Source of the DNA: Flavobacteriaceae bacterium PS02337
Lineage (GTDB): Bacteria > Bacteroidota > Bacteroidia > Flavobacteriales > Flavobacteriaceae
Length of the DNA: 64,000 nucleotides
NCBI GenBank assembly: GCA_029959285.1
Contig: JASCOE010000020.1
Span: 1-64,000 of the forward strand
Direction of reading: 5' to 3'
The position numbers were made by a program, and so were the translations under genes. Below are positions 18,825 through 26,249 of this stretch, one piece after another. Position 1 is the stretch's first letter, and every line of letters begins with the position of its first letter. The notes beneath the pieces are model-generated. The model was not told the origin of the DNA, did not search any database, and saw nothing but the letters and a program-made list of their open reading frames with translations.

Positions 18825-19792
18825 GACATTCATTTCTGCCCTTATTCGAAAAAGGCGAAAAATTACCCGACCAATTTGAGGTGGAAAATGATTTTTTCAA
18901 TTCTCTTGCTATCCTGAAAGGACTGTATGGTTTTGAAACAAGGAATGTGGCAAACAAATCCTATCCGTATAATATCCTCTTGATATACACAGACATTCAG
19001 AAACAGCTTAGTCAATCGGCACAGGATATTGAACTCAAAATAATGCAGGATGATGATGGGACGGTAAAAATGGCAACCCAACATTGTTATAACACCTGCA
19101 ATACACTGTACTATATTCCTGTATTGCCTTTATATAAATTATTACAGGACAGCAGAGAAAAACAAACCGCAGAATTACTGCTCTCTGTTTTTGCCTATCT
19201 CTACCATATTGCAGGGATTCCGTATTACAGGGAAAACAACAGCTATCTTTTTTATAACTACGAGTGTATGGAAGAATGGCTTTTAGAGGATTTAGAGGAT
19301 GAAGATTCCCAATCGGGCAACAGCATGATTTCAGAATTGAATAAGGCTTCTTACTATGGGGATGTTATGCACCGTAAAATATACAATCCCTATCATTTGA
19401 ACGTATTCGAGAAACGTGTAAATAATTATAAAGTAAATACTTCTTTCGAAAATGACTGCCTGAGCGTTGCAAAAAAAGCATTGGGATTACTACAGAAATA
19501 TCCCAGCGATACTATTTTCAGAAATACTTCCAATCAGGTGTTTGAAAGTGAAGAAGGGATTATAAGGGCGGAGCAGTACATTTCTTTTATAGCAGACACC
19601 GATGGAATACTCTATGAAAATATTCAGCGGGTAATCAATGATGAATTCAATGAATGCTCAGAAATTGAAGAACCCACAATCCTGCAAATCTATGATGCCC
19701 AAAACAAGCTGTCCAATACGGCTCTTGATTTTGAATACAGATTATTTCCACTGCTAAATGATTTATGCACCCTTTTAAATAATATGCCATGA
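18701..19792 (+). CDS. PRTRC system protein F
   Basis: The open frame from 18701 encodes up to 363 residues; the convincing part starts near 18826 (RHSFLPLFEKGEKLP). It matches the PRTRC F position and pattern, a large helical protein with motifs NILLIYTDIQKQLSQ, YHIAGIPYYRENNSYLFYNYE and ALDFEYRLFPLLNDL. The first 40 residues are doubtful (see the small upstream frame). The stop overlaps the B gene start by 4 nt. The function of PRTRC F is unknown. Confidence 0.75.
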   Translation: MQTIQTAWGIRRKHRQTARCAGSKKEPEQFCSTRTPADGFLRHSFLPLFEKGEKLPDQFEVENDFFNSLAILKGLYGFETRNVANKSYPYNILLIYTDIQKQLSQSAQDIELKIMQDDDGTVKMATQHCYNTCNTLYYIPVLPLYKLLQDSREKQTAELLLSVFAYLYHIAGIPYYRENNSYLFYNYECMEEWLLEDLEDEDSQSGNSMISELNKASYYGDVMHRKIYNPYHLNVFEKRVNNYKVNTSFENDCLSVAKKALGLLQKYPSDTIFRNTSNQVFESEEGIIRAEQYISFIADTDGILYENIQRVINDEFNECSEIEEPTILQIYDAQNKLSNTALDFEYRLFPLLNDLCTLLNNMP

Positions 19793-20505
19793 AAGATTTA
19801 ACCCAAAGATTTGGAACATTATACCATCCTGTAAAAGCCTTTGTAGTCTATAAGAAAGATACCGCTGACAAATTCATTTATGTGGAAGGCTACGACATGG
19901 ATAAAAACGGCTGTCCCATAAATGCACATCCATTAAGCCGAAGGGAAACTGCACAGCTTGCAAGTGCTTTGGACACATCAGACGAACTCAACTGTAAATT
20001 TTTAAAGCCATCAGGACTGCTCCCTAAAAAGGTATTGTATTTGAATCCCGGGCATGATGGTTCTGCCATTTGGTACACGTCTGCCCAAAAGACCAGTTTA
20101 TTTTTTGTGGAGAGTTTAGGGATTCCAAACGGTGAAACATTTGTACCGCCCTTGTTATGGAAAGCCACTAAAAACACGCTGTACATTTATGCAATGGACA
20201 CCGACAAGGAAATAAACGAACAGACAGTGCTTTATCAGGCACCCTTTTTTAATTTATATAATGACGGCAGGGTCTGTATGGGTACGGTAAAAGTGGATAT
20301 AAAGGCAGATTGTCATTTGGAAGATTTCATGCAATGGTGGGAGCAGTATTTTTTTAACAGCTATTTCAGTCATCTCATTGGAAATACAAGTCCCGTAAAA
20401 GGAAACATCATACAGCTCTGGCAGAAACTGATCGGGAGCACAAAACCATTTCCCGTAAAATCCCTGCTCAAAAATGGTCTAACAATTAAAAACATACTGT
20501 CATGA
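19789..20505 (+). CDS. PRTRC system protein B
   Basis: The 238-residue protein fits the PRTRC B family by position and motifs (FVVYKKDTADKFIYVEGYDMDKNG, VLYLNPGHDGSAIWYT, GETFVPPLLWKATKNTLYIYA, QWWEQYFFNSYFSHL). It has no signal peptide or membrane helix and is probably cytoplasmic. It overlaps the F gene by 4 nt and the ThiF gene by 4 nt, so the cassette is translationally coupled. Biochemical role unknown. Confidence 0.82.
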   Translation: MKDLTQRFGTLYHPVKAFVVYKKDTADKFIYVEGYDMDKNGCPINAHPLSRRETAQLASALDTSDELNCKFLKPSGLLPKKVLYLNPGHDGSAIWYTSAQKTSLFFVESLGIPNGETFVPPLLWKATKNTLYIYAMDTDKEINEQTVLYQAPFFNLYNDGRVCMGTVKVDIKADCHLEDFMQWWEQYFFNSYFSHLIGNTSPVKGNIIQLWQKLIGSTKPFPVKSLLKNGLTIKNILS

Positions 20506-21302
20506 AAACGCAAACCGCCATGCATTACACGCACAATTACCTGATAAATCCAACCAATCCAATAACGGTCAATCTCATTGGGGCAGGAGGGACGGGAAGC
20601 AGGATGCTCACCGAACTCGCAAGAATAAGCCACAGCCTTATCGCTTTGGGACATGCTGGACTGCAGGTGAATCTTTTTGATGATGATGTGGTGACCAAAG
20701 CCAATCAGGGCAGACAGCTTTTTGCAGATGCTGAGGTAGGGCTTCCTAAAGCCGTGGCACTCATCAACCGCACCAACCGCTTTTTCGGTACTGCTTGGAA
20801 AGCCGTAACCGAGCAGTTCTCAACCGCTAACAGGAAATCCCTGCCCAATCGGGGCAGGGCGAACCTGTATGTAAGCTGTGTCGATACTGCAAAGGCACGT
20901 TTTGATATTGCAGATTTTCTGATGAGCAGTGAAAACAGCGATTTTGAGCGTACCAAATCCCTATACTGGCTTGACATCGGCAACGCCGAAAATACAGGAC
21001 AGGCGATACTTTCTACAATCAGGGAAATCCAACAGCCTGATTCCAAACTATACAGGACTGTTCCCAGTCTTCCAATGGTAACCGATGAATTTAGGGAATT
21101 ACTTCAAATGCAGCATGATAACAATGAGCCGAGCTGTTCCCTCGCTGAAGCGCTTGAAAAACAGGACTTGTTTATCAACAGCACACTTGCCAGTATGGGC
21201 GCATCGATCCTTTGGAAGCTGTTCCGTGAAGGAATGACCGCCCAAAGGGGATTTTTCCTGAATCTGGCAAGCTTACACGCTGTGCCCATAGTGGTGGGGT
21301 GA
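20502..21302 (+). CDS. PRTRC system ThiF/E1-like protein
   Basis: This 266-residue member of the ThiF/MoeB/E1 superfamily carries the Rossmann nucleotide-binding motif VNLIGAGGTGSRML (about residues 27-40), then an acidic strand FDDDVVTKANQGRQLF and a conserved VSCVDTAKARFDIADF. ThiF-type enzymes adenylate the C-terminus of ubiquitin-like or sulfur-carrier proteins. No CxxC zinc pairs are visible, unlike MoeB. It closes the cassette; ParB-like and A members of canonical PRTRC sets are not seen here. Confidence 0.85.
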   Translation: MKTQTAMHYTHNYLINPTNPITVNLIGAGGTGSRMLTELARISHSLIALGHAGLQVNLFDDDVVTKANQGRQLFADAEVGLPKAVALINRTNRFFGTAWKAVTEQFSTANRKSLPNRGRANLYVSCVDTAKARFDIADFLMSSENSDFERTKSLYWLDIGNAENTGQAILSTIREIQQPDSKLYRTVPSLPMVTDEFRELLQMQHDNNEPSCSLAEALEKQDLFINSTLASMGASILWKLFREGMTAQRGFFLNLASLHAVPIVVG

Positions 21303-21311
21303 TAGCCCCGC

Positions 21312-21358
21312 CGCCCCGCAATCGAGTTTCCTTCCTCCGGTCGGTCAATTGCGGGGCG
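21312..21358. repeat. GC-rich hairpin 1 after the PRTRC cassette
   Basis: An 11-bp perfect stem (arms 21312-21322 and 21348-21358, CGCCCCGCAAT type) encloses 25 nt. It lies 9 nt after the ThiF stop codon. There is no T-tract, so it may be a termination, mRNA-stabilising or DNA-processing structure. Confidence 0.6.
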
Positions 21359-21369
21359 CTCTAAGCGGT

Positions 21370-21411
21370 GTGCCTGCTCTTTTGGTGGATATGACCAAAA
21401 GCGGCAGGCAC
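21370..21411. repeat. Hairpin 2 after the PRTRC cassette
   Basis: Two 8-bp helices (21370-21377 with 21404-21411, and 21379-21386 with 21394-21401) stack with a small internal bulge around a 7-nt loop. It follows hairpin 1 by 11 nt. The pair marks a sharp change from GC-richer to AT-rich sequence. Confidence 0.6.
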
Positions 21412-21582
21412 GTGTTGTTTTTGGTTCTGCCTTAAAATTGATTCTGGTACGCTGATTTTTCAGGAAGGTTTAATTCTTTTAAGGTTTACCAAAAGCTCAT
21501 ATAATTTCTTATCGTGCATAATTTGGATCGCTGTTTTTTCATTGTTTTACTTTTGGCATACTAACTTATAAAGAGCAGAAAA

Positions 21583-21705
21583 ATGTCTAACAAAAATCAA
21601 ATGGCTGTAGGGGTAAAAAGAACGAATCGCGCTGAGCAAAATGCACTAGATAAAAGGTCTAGTCAACTAAACCCTAATAATGGTAAATATGCTTTGTCCC
21701 TTTAA
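21583..21705 (+). CDS. Possible 40-residue peptide
   Basis: A short frame from ATG 21583 (MSNKNQMAVGVKRTNRAEQN, ending NNGKYALSL) has a purine-rich site (AAGAGCAGAA) just upstream. It is hydrophilic and basic. No family is recognised and chance cannot be excluded; it sits alone between the PRTRC hairpins and a decayed gene. Confidence 0.3.
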   Translation: MSNKNQMAVGVKRTNRAEQNALDKRSSQLNPNNGKYALSL

Positions 21706-21812
21706 AAAAGCAGTACAAAATTCAGTAAAGGCAAAGAAGATCAATGTGATAGGACACATTTGGTGATGACTGGGAGTTTAATTACGATTGACACGCAATA
21801 AATTTATAATAT

Positions 21813-22206
21813 TTACTTTAGGTTCTGATCGTCAAAACCTGCTGTCATAAATAACAGGTGCTTTAATATTTTTTGAATTATAACTTCATCTAATTCTTCA
21901 GGTTTCTTAATAAGCTCAATTGTGAGATTCTTGTTCTTTATATCCCCTGGGTTAAAATGATTGTTTTATACTCATAGTTATTGGAAATAACATGAGCTTA
22001 TTTCCAATCTGTGCTTCGATAGAAAACCTTCCAAATTCATTAGTAACTAAAACCTGTTCCGAATTTAAGTTTATAACGTCAACATTTTTCAATGCGACAT
22101 CATTACACATCAACCTTCCCCCAATTCTGTTTTCTGACTCAGAATAACCAACTTTAAATAATAAAAAGAAGACCAAATGTTTGGTATTCCTACATATAAG
22201 GATCAA
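21813..22206 (-). pseudogene. Frameshifted carboxypeptidase-like regulatory-domain protein remnant
   Basis: The minus-strand frame starting at 22206 shows FFLLFKVGYSESENRIGGRL, VALKNVDVINLNSEQVLVTNE and GRFSIEAQIGNKLM, the start of an exported protein with a carboxypeptidase-like (CarboxypepD_reg-like) domain. It then stops after SIKQSF, but a second frame beginning near 21958 continues naturally with NPGDIKNKNLTIELIKK and PEELDEVII before ending at 21813. A one-base shift near 21955 plus a missing C-terminus explains this. Full-length relatives are several hundred residues long. Confidence 0.65.
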
Positions 22207-22253
22207 ATAATAGAATATTTAAGTTCATGTGATGAACTTTTTCTTTACTTATT

Positions 22254-23012
22254 TTAAAATAATTTTACAAATGTGATTCTAAATTGCCTTCCATCGTATG
22301 AAGGCGCCAGAAAGGAGGTGGAATTGCGTTCTTTTTTGCCAAATATTTTTCTGGTCAGATATGGATTTAGCCAATATGCTGCTTTGGTACTTAAGATCCC
22401 TATTCCTGCTCCAGCTGCTACATCGGTAAGCCAATGCCTGTTGTTGTACATTCTAAATAATCCTGTTCCGGTAGCAATCGCATAGCCAGCCACACCATAC
22501 CATATAGATTGATCTTTATATTCCTGATAGAGAAACTCAGCTCCCGCAAAAGCTATAGCAGCGTGACCTGAGGGGAAAGAATTATTAGTTGTTCCGTCAG
22601 GACGCTCAATATTGGTTATGGATTTTAATGCCATAACGCTTCCTAAGGTGAAAATTGTGGAAGTGGCTAAAATTACCGAGCGGTCTCTGATATTATTTTT
22701 TCCTTTCACACCAAATGCATTAAGGGCATAAACGGAAACAGCGGGAACATATCTTGAAAAATCGTCAACGGTTATTTTTGTGTCTATGTTTTCTGTAATT
22801 TCATCACGAATCTGGAAATTAAAACTTTTTATTTGTCCGCTTTCAATTCCCCAAAATCCATATCCTATTAGTACACCTGGAATAATAAGCTGTTTATAAT
22901 TGAATCGTATATTTTTGACCGTATCCGTAAAAGTGCTGTCTCTTTCTTTGAACCCTTGTGAAAAGGCTGTGAAATTTATCAGCAAAAGAAGTACAATACT
23001 AGTTTTTCTCAT
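22254..23012 (-). CDS. PAP2 family phosphatase
   Basis: This 252-residue membrane phosphatase carries all three PAP2 signatures: KSITNIERPD (KxxxxxxRP type), SFPSGHAAIAFAG and RMYNNRHWLTDV. PAP2 enzymes dephosphorylate lipid phosphates such as undecaprenyl pyrophosphate, phosphatidic acid or lipid A in the periplasmic leaflet. A signal-like segment (residues 1-18) ends before GFKERDST; later hydrophobic helices span the membrane. It is monocistronic and points toward the decayed gene at 21.8 kb. The substrate is unassigned. Confidence 0.87.
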   Translation of the reverse strand: MRKTSIVLLLLINFTAFSQGFKERDSTFTDTVKNIRFNYKQLIIPGVLIGYGFWGIESGQIKSFNFQIRDEITENIDTKITVDDFSRYVPAVSVYALNAFGVKGKNNIRDRSVILATSTIFTLGSVMALKSITNIERPDGTTNNSFPSGHAAIAFAGAEFLYQEYKDQSIWYGVAGYAIATGTGLFRMYNNRHWLTDVAAGAGIGILSTKAAYWLNPYLTRKIFGKKERNSTSFLAPSYDGRQFRITFVKLF

Positions 23013-23341
23013 ATAAAAATTATTGAAATTACGTTACGTTTCGATCATTGCTTTACAATGATTTCGTAGAAATATGCAAAAACTTTATTTCTTACTTTTA
23101 ATTAAAGGTATTAATTATTTTCCAGCGAGCGTTCCTTCTGAAATTTGAAATCATTTACAGTACCCAAAGATTGAAAATTGCTTAGCTGTAAAATCTTAAT
23201 ATTTTGTTATTCATTTAATCTTAAGGTAATCCTAAGTAATCACTTATTTTATTGAGGTAATTTAGTGTAAAGAATATCGTTGAGCCCTAATAATATTGGT
23301 CAAAACACGGTATTGATATTATTAATTAAAAATTATTTATT
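23013..23341. other. Intergenic region between divergent PAP2 and His-rich genes
   Basis: AT-rich spacer of 329 nt between divergently transcribed genes. No gene or strong repeat was found. It should hold both promoters; a partial -7-like TAATATTG occurs near 23291. Confidence 0.4.
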
Positions 23342-23527
23342 ATGAGCACGAAGGAAAAAGAAGGACACGACCACCCGGAACATGACAAACATAAGGAGCA
23401 TCACACGCATCCTGAGCACCACGAAGGGGAAGCAGGAAAAAATCATCCTGAGCATCATGACGAGGATGAGCACCACAAGGAGAAAGAGCACCATCAAGAA
23501 GGTGAGCACCACAAAAAAAACAAATAA
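23342..23527 (+). CDS. Histidine-rich metal-binding peptide
   Basis: A 61-residue peptide with 18 histidines and most other residues Glu, Lys or Asp; repeated HHxE, HPEHH and GEHH units run through its whole length. It has no Cys and no signal peptide, so it is probably a cytoplasmic Ni/Zn/Cu buffer. The ATG at 23342 is followed by an uninterrupted biased composition, and an intrinsic terminator lies right after the stop. It lies 170 nt upstream of a DUF6660 gene in a region full of metal genes. Family unknown; low-complexity composition makes homology uninformative. Confidence 0.7.
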   Translation: MSTKEKEGHDHPEHDKHKEHHTHPEHHEGEAGKNHPEHHDEDEHHKEKEHHQEGEHHKKNK

Positions 23528-23543
23528 TCCCCAAGATGTTTAT

Positions 23544-23582
23544 AACGTCCCTTGTCTATTGATGGCAGGGGGCGTTTTTTTT
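23544..23582 (+). terminator. Intrinsic terminator of the His-rich peptide gene
   Basis: Arms 23544-23552 and 23568-23576 form a 9-pair stem (two G-T pairs) followed by a run of eight T. It sits 17 nt after the stop codon. Confidence 0.75.
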
Positions 23583-23694
23583 GCAGTGGCATTATTATGA
23601 ACAGATATACTTTTTCAAACCACTGGGCTTTCTTGAAGATTTTGTTTTAAATAATATTTACTTTTAATGTATCCAGTTTTTTTGTAGATTTACA

Positions 23695-24033
23695 ATGATG
23701 AGCTATCAAAGATCTATTTTTGTAATTTTACTGGCAGTACGTCTACTGACATTACTGTTGATTTCATGTGGAGACATTGATCGTCCCGTTCATGTTCAGC
23801 AGGACATGGTTTCTCATCAAAAAAGCAGCGATCATAACCACAAAGCTGTTTGCTGTTCGTTTTGCCAGTGTGCAAGCTGCAAAGGAGCTGTTGCTCTTAC
23901 AGAGATAAATGAACTTTTTTTTTATTTTACTTTTCAATTTAAGGGAGGTACTTCAAACTCATATGAATCCTTTTCATCTTATTACCTTAGCTGCATATGG
24001 CAGCCCCCGCAGATAGGCAGCGCTGAAGCATAG
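23695..24033 (+). CDS. DUF6660 family small exported protein (copy 1)
   Basis: A 112-residue protein with a hydrophobic signal segment and possible lipobox (LLLISC, Cys near 25), a His-containing linker (SSDHNHKAVCC) and a Cys cluster CCSFCQCASC, ending with SCIWQPPQIGS. The C-terminal IWQPPQI motif and Cys cluster recur in two other proteins of this window (42.96 and 47.56 kb). Such proteins accompany metal-efflux genes in Bacteroidota. A metal-binding or sensing role at the envelope is inferred. Confidence 0.75.
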   Translation: MMSYQRSIFVILLAVRLLTLLLISCGDIDRPVHVQQDMVSHQKSSDHNHKAVCCSFCQCASCKGAVALTEINELFFYFTFQFKGGTSNSYESFSSYYLSCIWQPPQIGSAEA

Positions 24034-24325
24034 CCAAAAAAACTTTCCATTTTTTTTCTCGGTGCCCCACAAGGCATTGATCAAAGTTACAGTATGATAT
24101 TAATGCTGCAATTTTCTATTGACGTACGGCAGGGACATTTTGTTTTCTGTTTTCCGCCTGTACAATTTTATTATAGTAGTAATTAAAATGAATTCAAATT
24201 AAAAGGCTGCGCTTAGATTTTTATATAAGCAGATTAATTGCATTTCCAGTTAATCTGACTTTCAAAATTAACCTTATTATATAGGATTCTCATCAAATCC
24301 CTAACCAGTAATTAACTACTTGATA

Positions 24326-24997
24326 ATGAATATTCTCATAATTGATAACCAGCCAAAAAATGTAAATTTTCTGCGTCTTGGGCTTGAGGACGAAGGACAT
24401 TTTGTCCATACTGCCGAAGACGGTCAGGAAGGAGTTCTTCGGGCAACAACAAGAAACTATGACGTTATACTGCTAAGCTGGATACTGCCATCAGCTTCAG
24501 GCATGGAAGTGTGCCAGGCAATACGAGTATCTGATATCCATACACCTATAATTTTTCTCACAGCAAAGGACTACCTTGAAGATACCATTATAGGTCTGGA
24601 GTGCGGTGCCAATGATTATATAAAAAAGCCGTTTACCCGCGGCGAACTGCTATCAAGGATTATGGTCTATGAAAAAAAAGGGCAAAAAAAATCAGAGCGG
24701 GAATATTCACTCTCTGATATCACTATAAAAATGAGCAGCTGTAAAGTGTTAAAAGCCAACAGGGAGGTACTGCTGACACGTAAAGAATTTCTGCTGCTGG
24801 CTTATCTTGTGCGGAATAAAGGGGAAGTATGTTCCCGAGTCGACATTATACGGGAAGTATGGGGTATAGATTATGAATACGACACAAGTATTATTGATGT
24901 TTTTATGAGTAGCATTAGAAAAAAGCTTCGTGTTACTGCAGATGATAAAAGGCTGAGAACCGTCAGGGGCATTGGTTTTATGGCCGAGGAAATCTAA
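24326..24997 (+). CDS. OmpR-type response regulator with degenerate receiver
   Basis: The 223-residue protein has an N-terminal receiver and a C-terminal winged helix (KEFLLLAYLVRNKGEVCSR, IDVFMSSIRKKL, VRGIGFMAE). The receiver lacks the phosphorylated aspartate: VILLSWILP has Ser51 where relatives have Asp. One acidic magnesium ligand is also lost (IIDNQP, Asn8). Thr79 and Lys101 remain. I start at ATG 24326; a TTG six nt upstream is less likely. No histidine kinase adjoins. It therefore probably acts without phosphorylation, perhaps by level or direct signal binding. It lies between DUF6660 and the copper locus. Confidence 0.85.
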   Translation: MNILIIDNQPKNVNFLRLGLEDEGHFVHTAEDGQEGVLRATTRNYDVILLSWILPSASGMEVCQAIRVSDIHTPIIFLTAKDYLEDTIIGLECGANDYIKKPFTRGELLSRIMVYEKKGQKKSEREYSLSDITIKMSSCKVLKANREVLLTRKEFLLLAYLVRNKGEVCSRVDIIREVWGIDYEYDTSIIDVFMSSIRKKLRVTADDKRLRTVRGIGFMAEEI

Positions 24998-25041
24998 ATA
25001 AAACTTAAAAAGTGAAATTAATAATTTACCATTCACAAATA

Positions 25042-25070
25042 AGAGTTGCAAACTACGGATTTGCAACTCT
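25042..25070. terminator. Hairpin terminator between the response regulator and a tiny ORF
   Basis: A perfect 11-bp stem (25042-25052 with 25060-25070, AGAGTTGCAAA type) with a 7-nt loop. It lies 45 nt after the response regulator stop (+) and 18 nt after the minus-strand tiny ORF, so it can serve both. Confidence 0.65.
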
Positions 25071-25087
25071 ATTCCTGTGTTAAAAAT

Positions 25088-25168
25088 TTATAGTGAAAAA
25101 ACAGTAACAAAGCCCATTAATCCAGTAAGCATTACAACACATTTCCAGCAATTAAGTCTATTGTGCAT
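25088..25168 (-). CDS. 26-residue CWKC peptide (copy 1)
   Basis: A minus-strand frame from ATG 25168 encodes MHNRLNCWKCVVMLTGLMGF followed by VTVFSL. A closely similar peptide is encoded at 43779-43862: NRLNCWKC, LTG and MGFV are shared, while many third codon positions differ. That pattern indicates protein-level selection. The product is a short hydrophobic peptide with a CxxC thiol pair near the N-terminus, probably membrane-attached. Function unknown. A hairpin follows the stop codon, and the 50 nt upstream are also partly conserved between the copies. Confidence 0.55.
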   Translation of the reverse strand: MHNRLNCWKCVVMLTGLMGFVTVFSL

Positions 25169-25306
25169 CTTTATCATATTTTATGTTTAACTTAATAGTG
25201 CAATAGTTGTGCCATAAGACTGACCCTTAATTTTCTAAAAAATATTTTCCATTTGCACTTGTCTCTTTATCAAACAAAAAAATCACAAAAATAATCAAAA
25301 AACCAA

Positions 25307-25357
<51 letters not shown>

Positions 25358-25558
25358 TTTAGTAAATTTTTAGTTTTTTTTACAAAGTAAGAGGCTATAC
25401 AAATCAAATAATCAGATACCTTGTATTGATCTTCTTATATTTATTAATACAGTCTAAACTATGTTAGGTTCATCCATTTAATCAAATCTTTAGATAATTT
25501 GATCTGAGTGAAAAAAAAAATAAGTTTTTTATATTCCACTTAAATACATAACAAGCAG

Positions 25559-25936
25559 TTGAAAAGATTAATCATCATAGTACTTTCTATTTTAATTTTA
25601 TCCCCATCATTTGGGAGCCTGTTTGTATATGCTTCATTCAAACTCAATCAGAAAGAGATAGCCAAAACTATTTGTGTACAGCGTAAATTAGCATTCAACA
25701 GCTGTAATGGTCGTTGTGAACTGCAAAAAAGTATCAAAAAATATTCTGATAACGAAAGAAAAATGCAGGACAGCCTAAAAGATAAATTAGAGCTTGTTTA
25801 TGTTCAAAGTGCTTCTGAAGTAAACTTTGATATTGTTCCTTTTATTGATTCAAAAGAAAATACTTTTATTTTATTTGAAAAGAAACCTATAAAGGCTTCT
25901 AATCTTACTTTTCACCCTCCGCTCTGGTTGGTATAG
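25559..25936 (+). CDS. Small exported three-cysteine protein (copy 1)
   Basis: A 125-residue protein with an N-terminal membrane/signal segment (LIIIVLSILILSPSFGSL). The motif FKLNQKEIAKTICV, eight residues, CNGRCELQK follows; the same arrangement is found in the protein at 29163 (FKLNQKNI, CV, eight residues, CHGKCHLKK). Start is TTG at 25559, the only plausible one because an in-frame stop lies 18 nt upstream. It is placed just before the copper locus. The conserved C-x9-C-x-G-x-C pattern suggests thiol-based metal binding or disulfide chemistry; no function is known. Confidence 0.65.
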   Translation: MKRLIIIVLSILILSPSFGSLFVYASFKLNQKEIAKTICVQRKLAFNSCNGRCELQKSIKKYSDNERKMQDSLKDKLELVYVQSASEVNFDIVPFIDSKENTFILFEKKPIKASNLTFHPPLWLV

Positions 25937-26249
25937 ATCAATATTTCAGTTTCAATTTTAAAAAGTTGATTTCATTGTAAGTATCCAATAATTCAAAAGA
26001 GTGTCACGTATTTTCATATTACTATATATGAATTTATTACAAGAATTGAGCTTATAGAAAAAAGCTGTTTTTATTCATACTATCTTTTTTACTACAGAAA
26101 CTGTTGATCGAATTACTGTTTTGAAAATATACTTTAACTGTATTTTCAATTAAACATACTCAAATTTCGCAGCACTTTGGCTTGTTTTTATTTTCTAAAT
26201 CTAGTCGTTTTGCGCTGTATTTTAAACAGTTTTCTAACATTCATTACCA
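25937..26249. other. AT-rich intergenic spacer
   Basis: About 310 nt without a recognisable gene, hairpin or repeat. It presumably holds the promoter of the copper locus beginning at 26250; no clean TTG/TAnnTTTG pair was found. Confidence 0.35.

Noticed and set aside
23340-23534. 64-codon minus-strand frame opposite the His-rich gene
   Set aside because: Antisense shadow of the repetitive His codons; Cys/Gly/Ala bias follows from the opposite strand.
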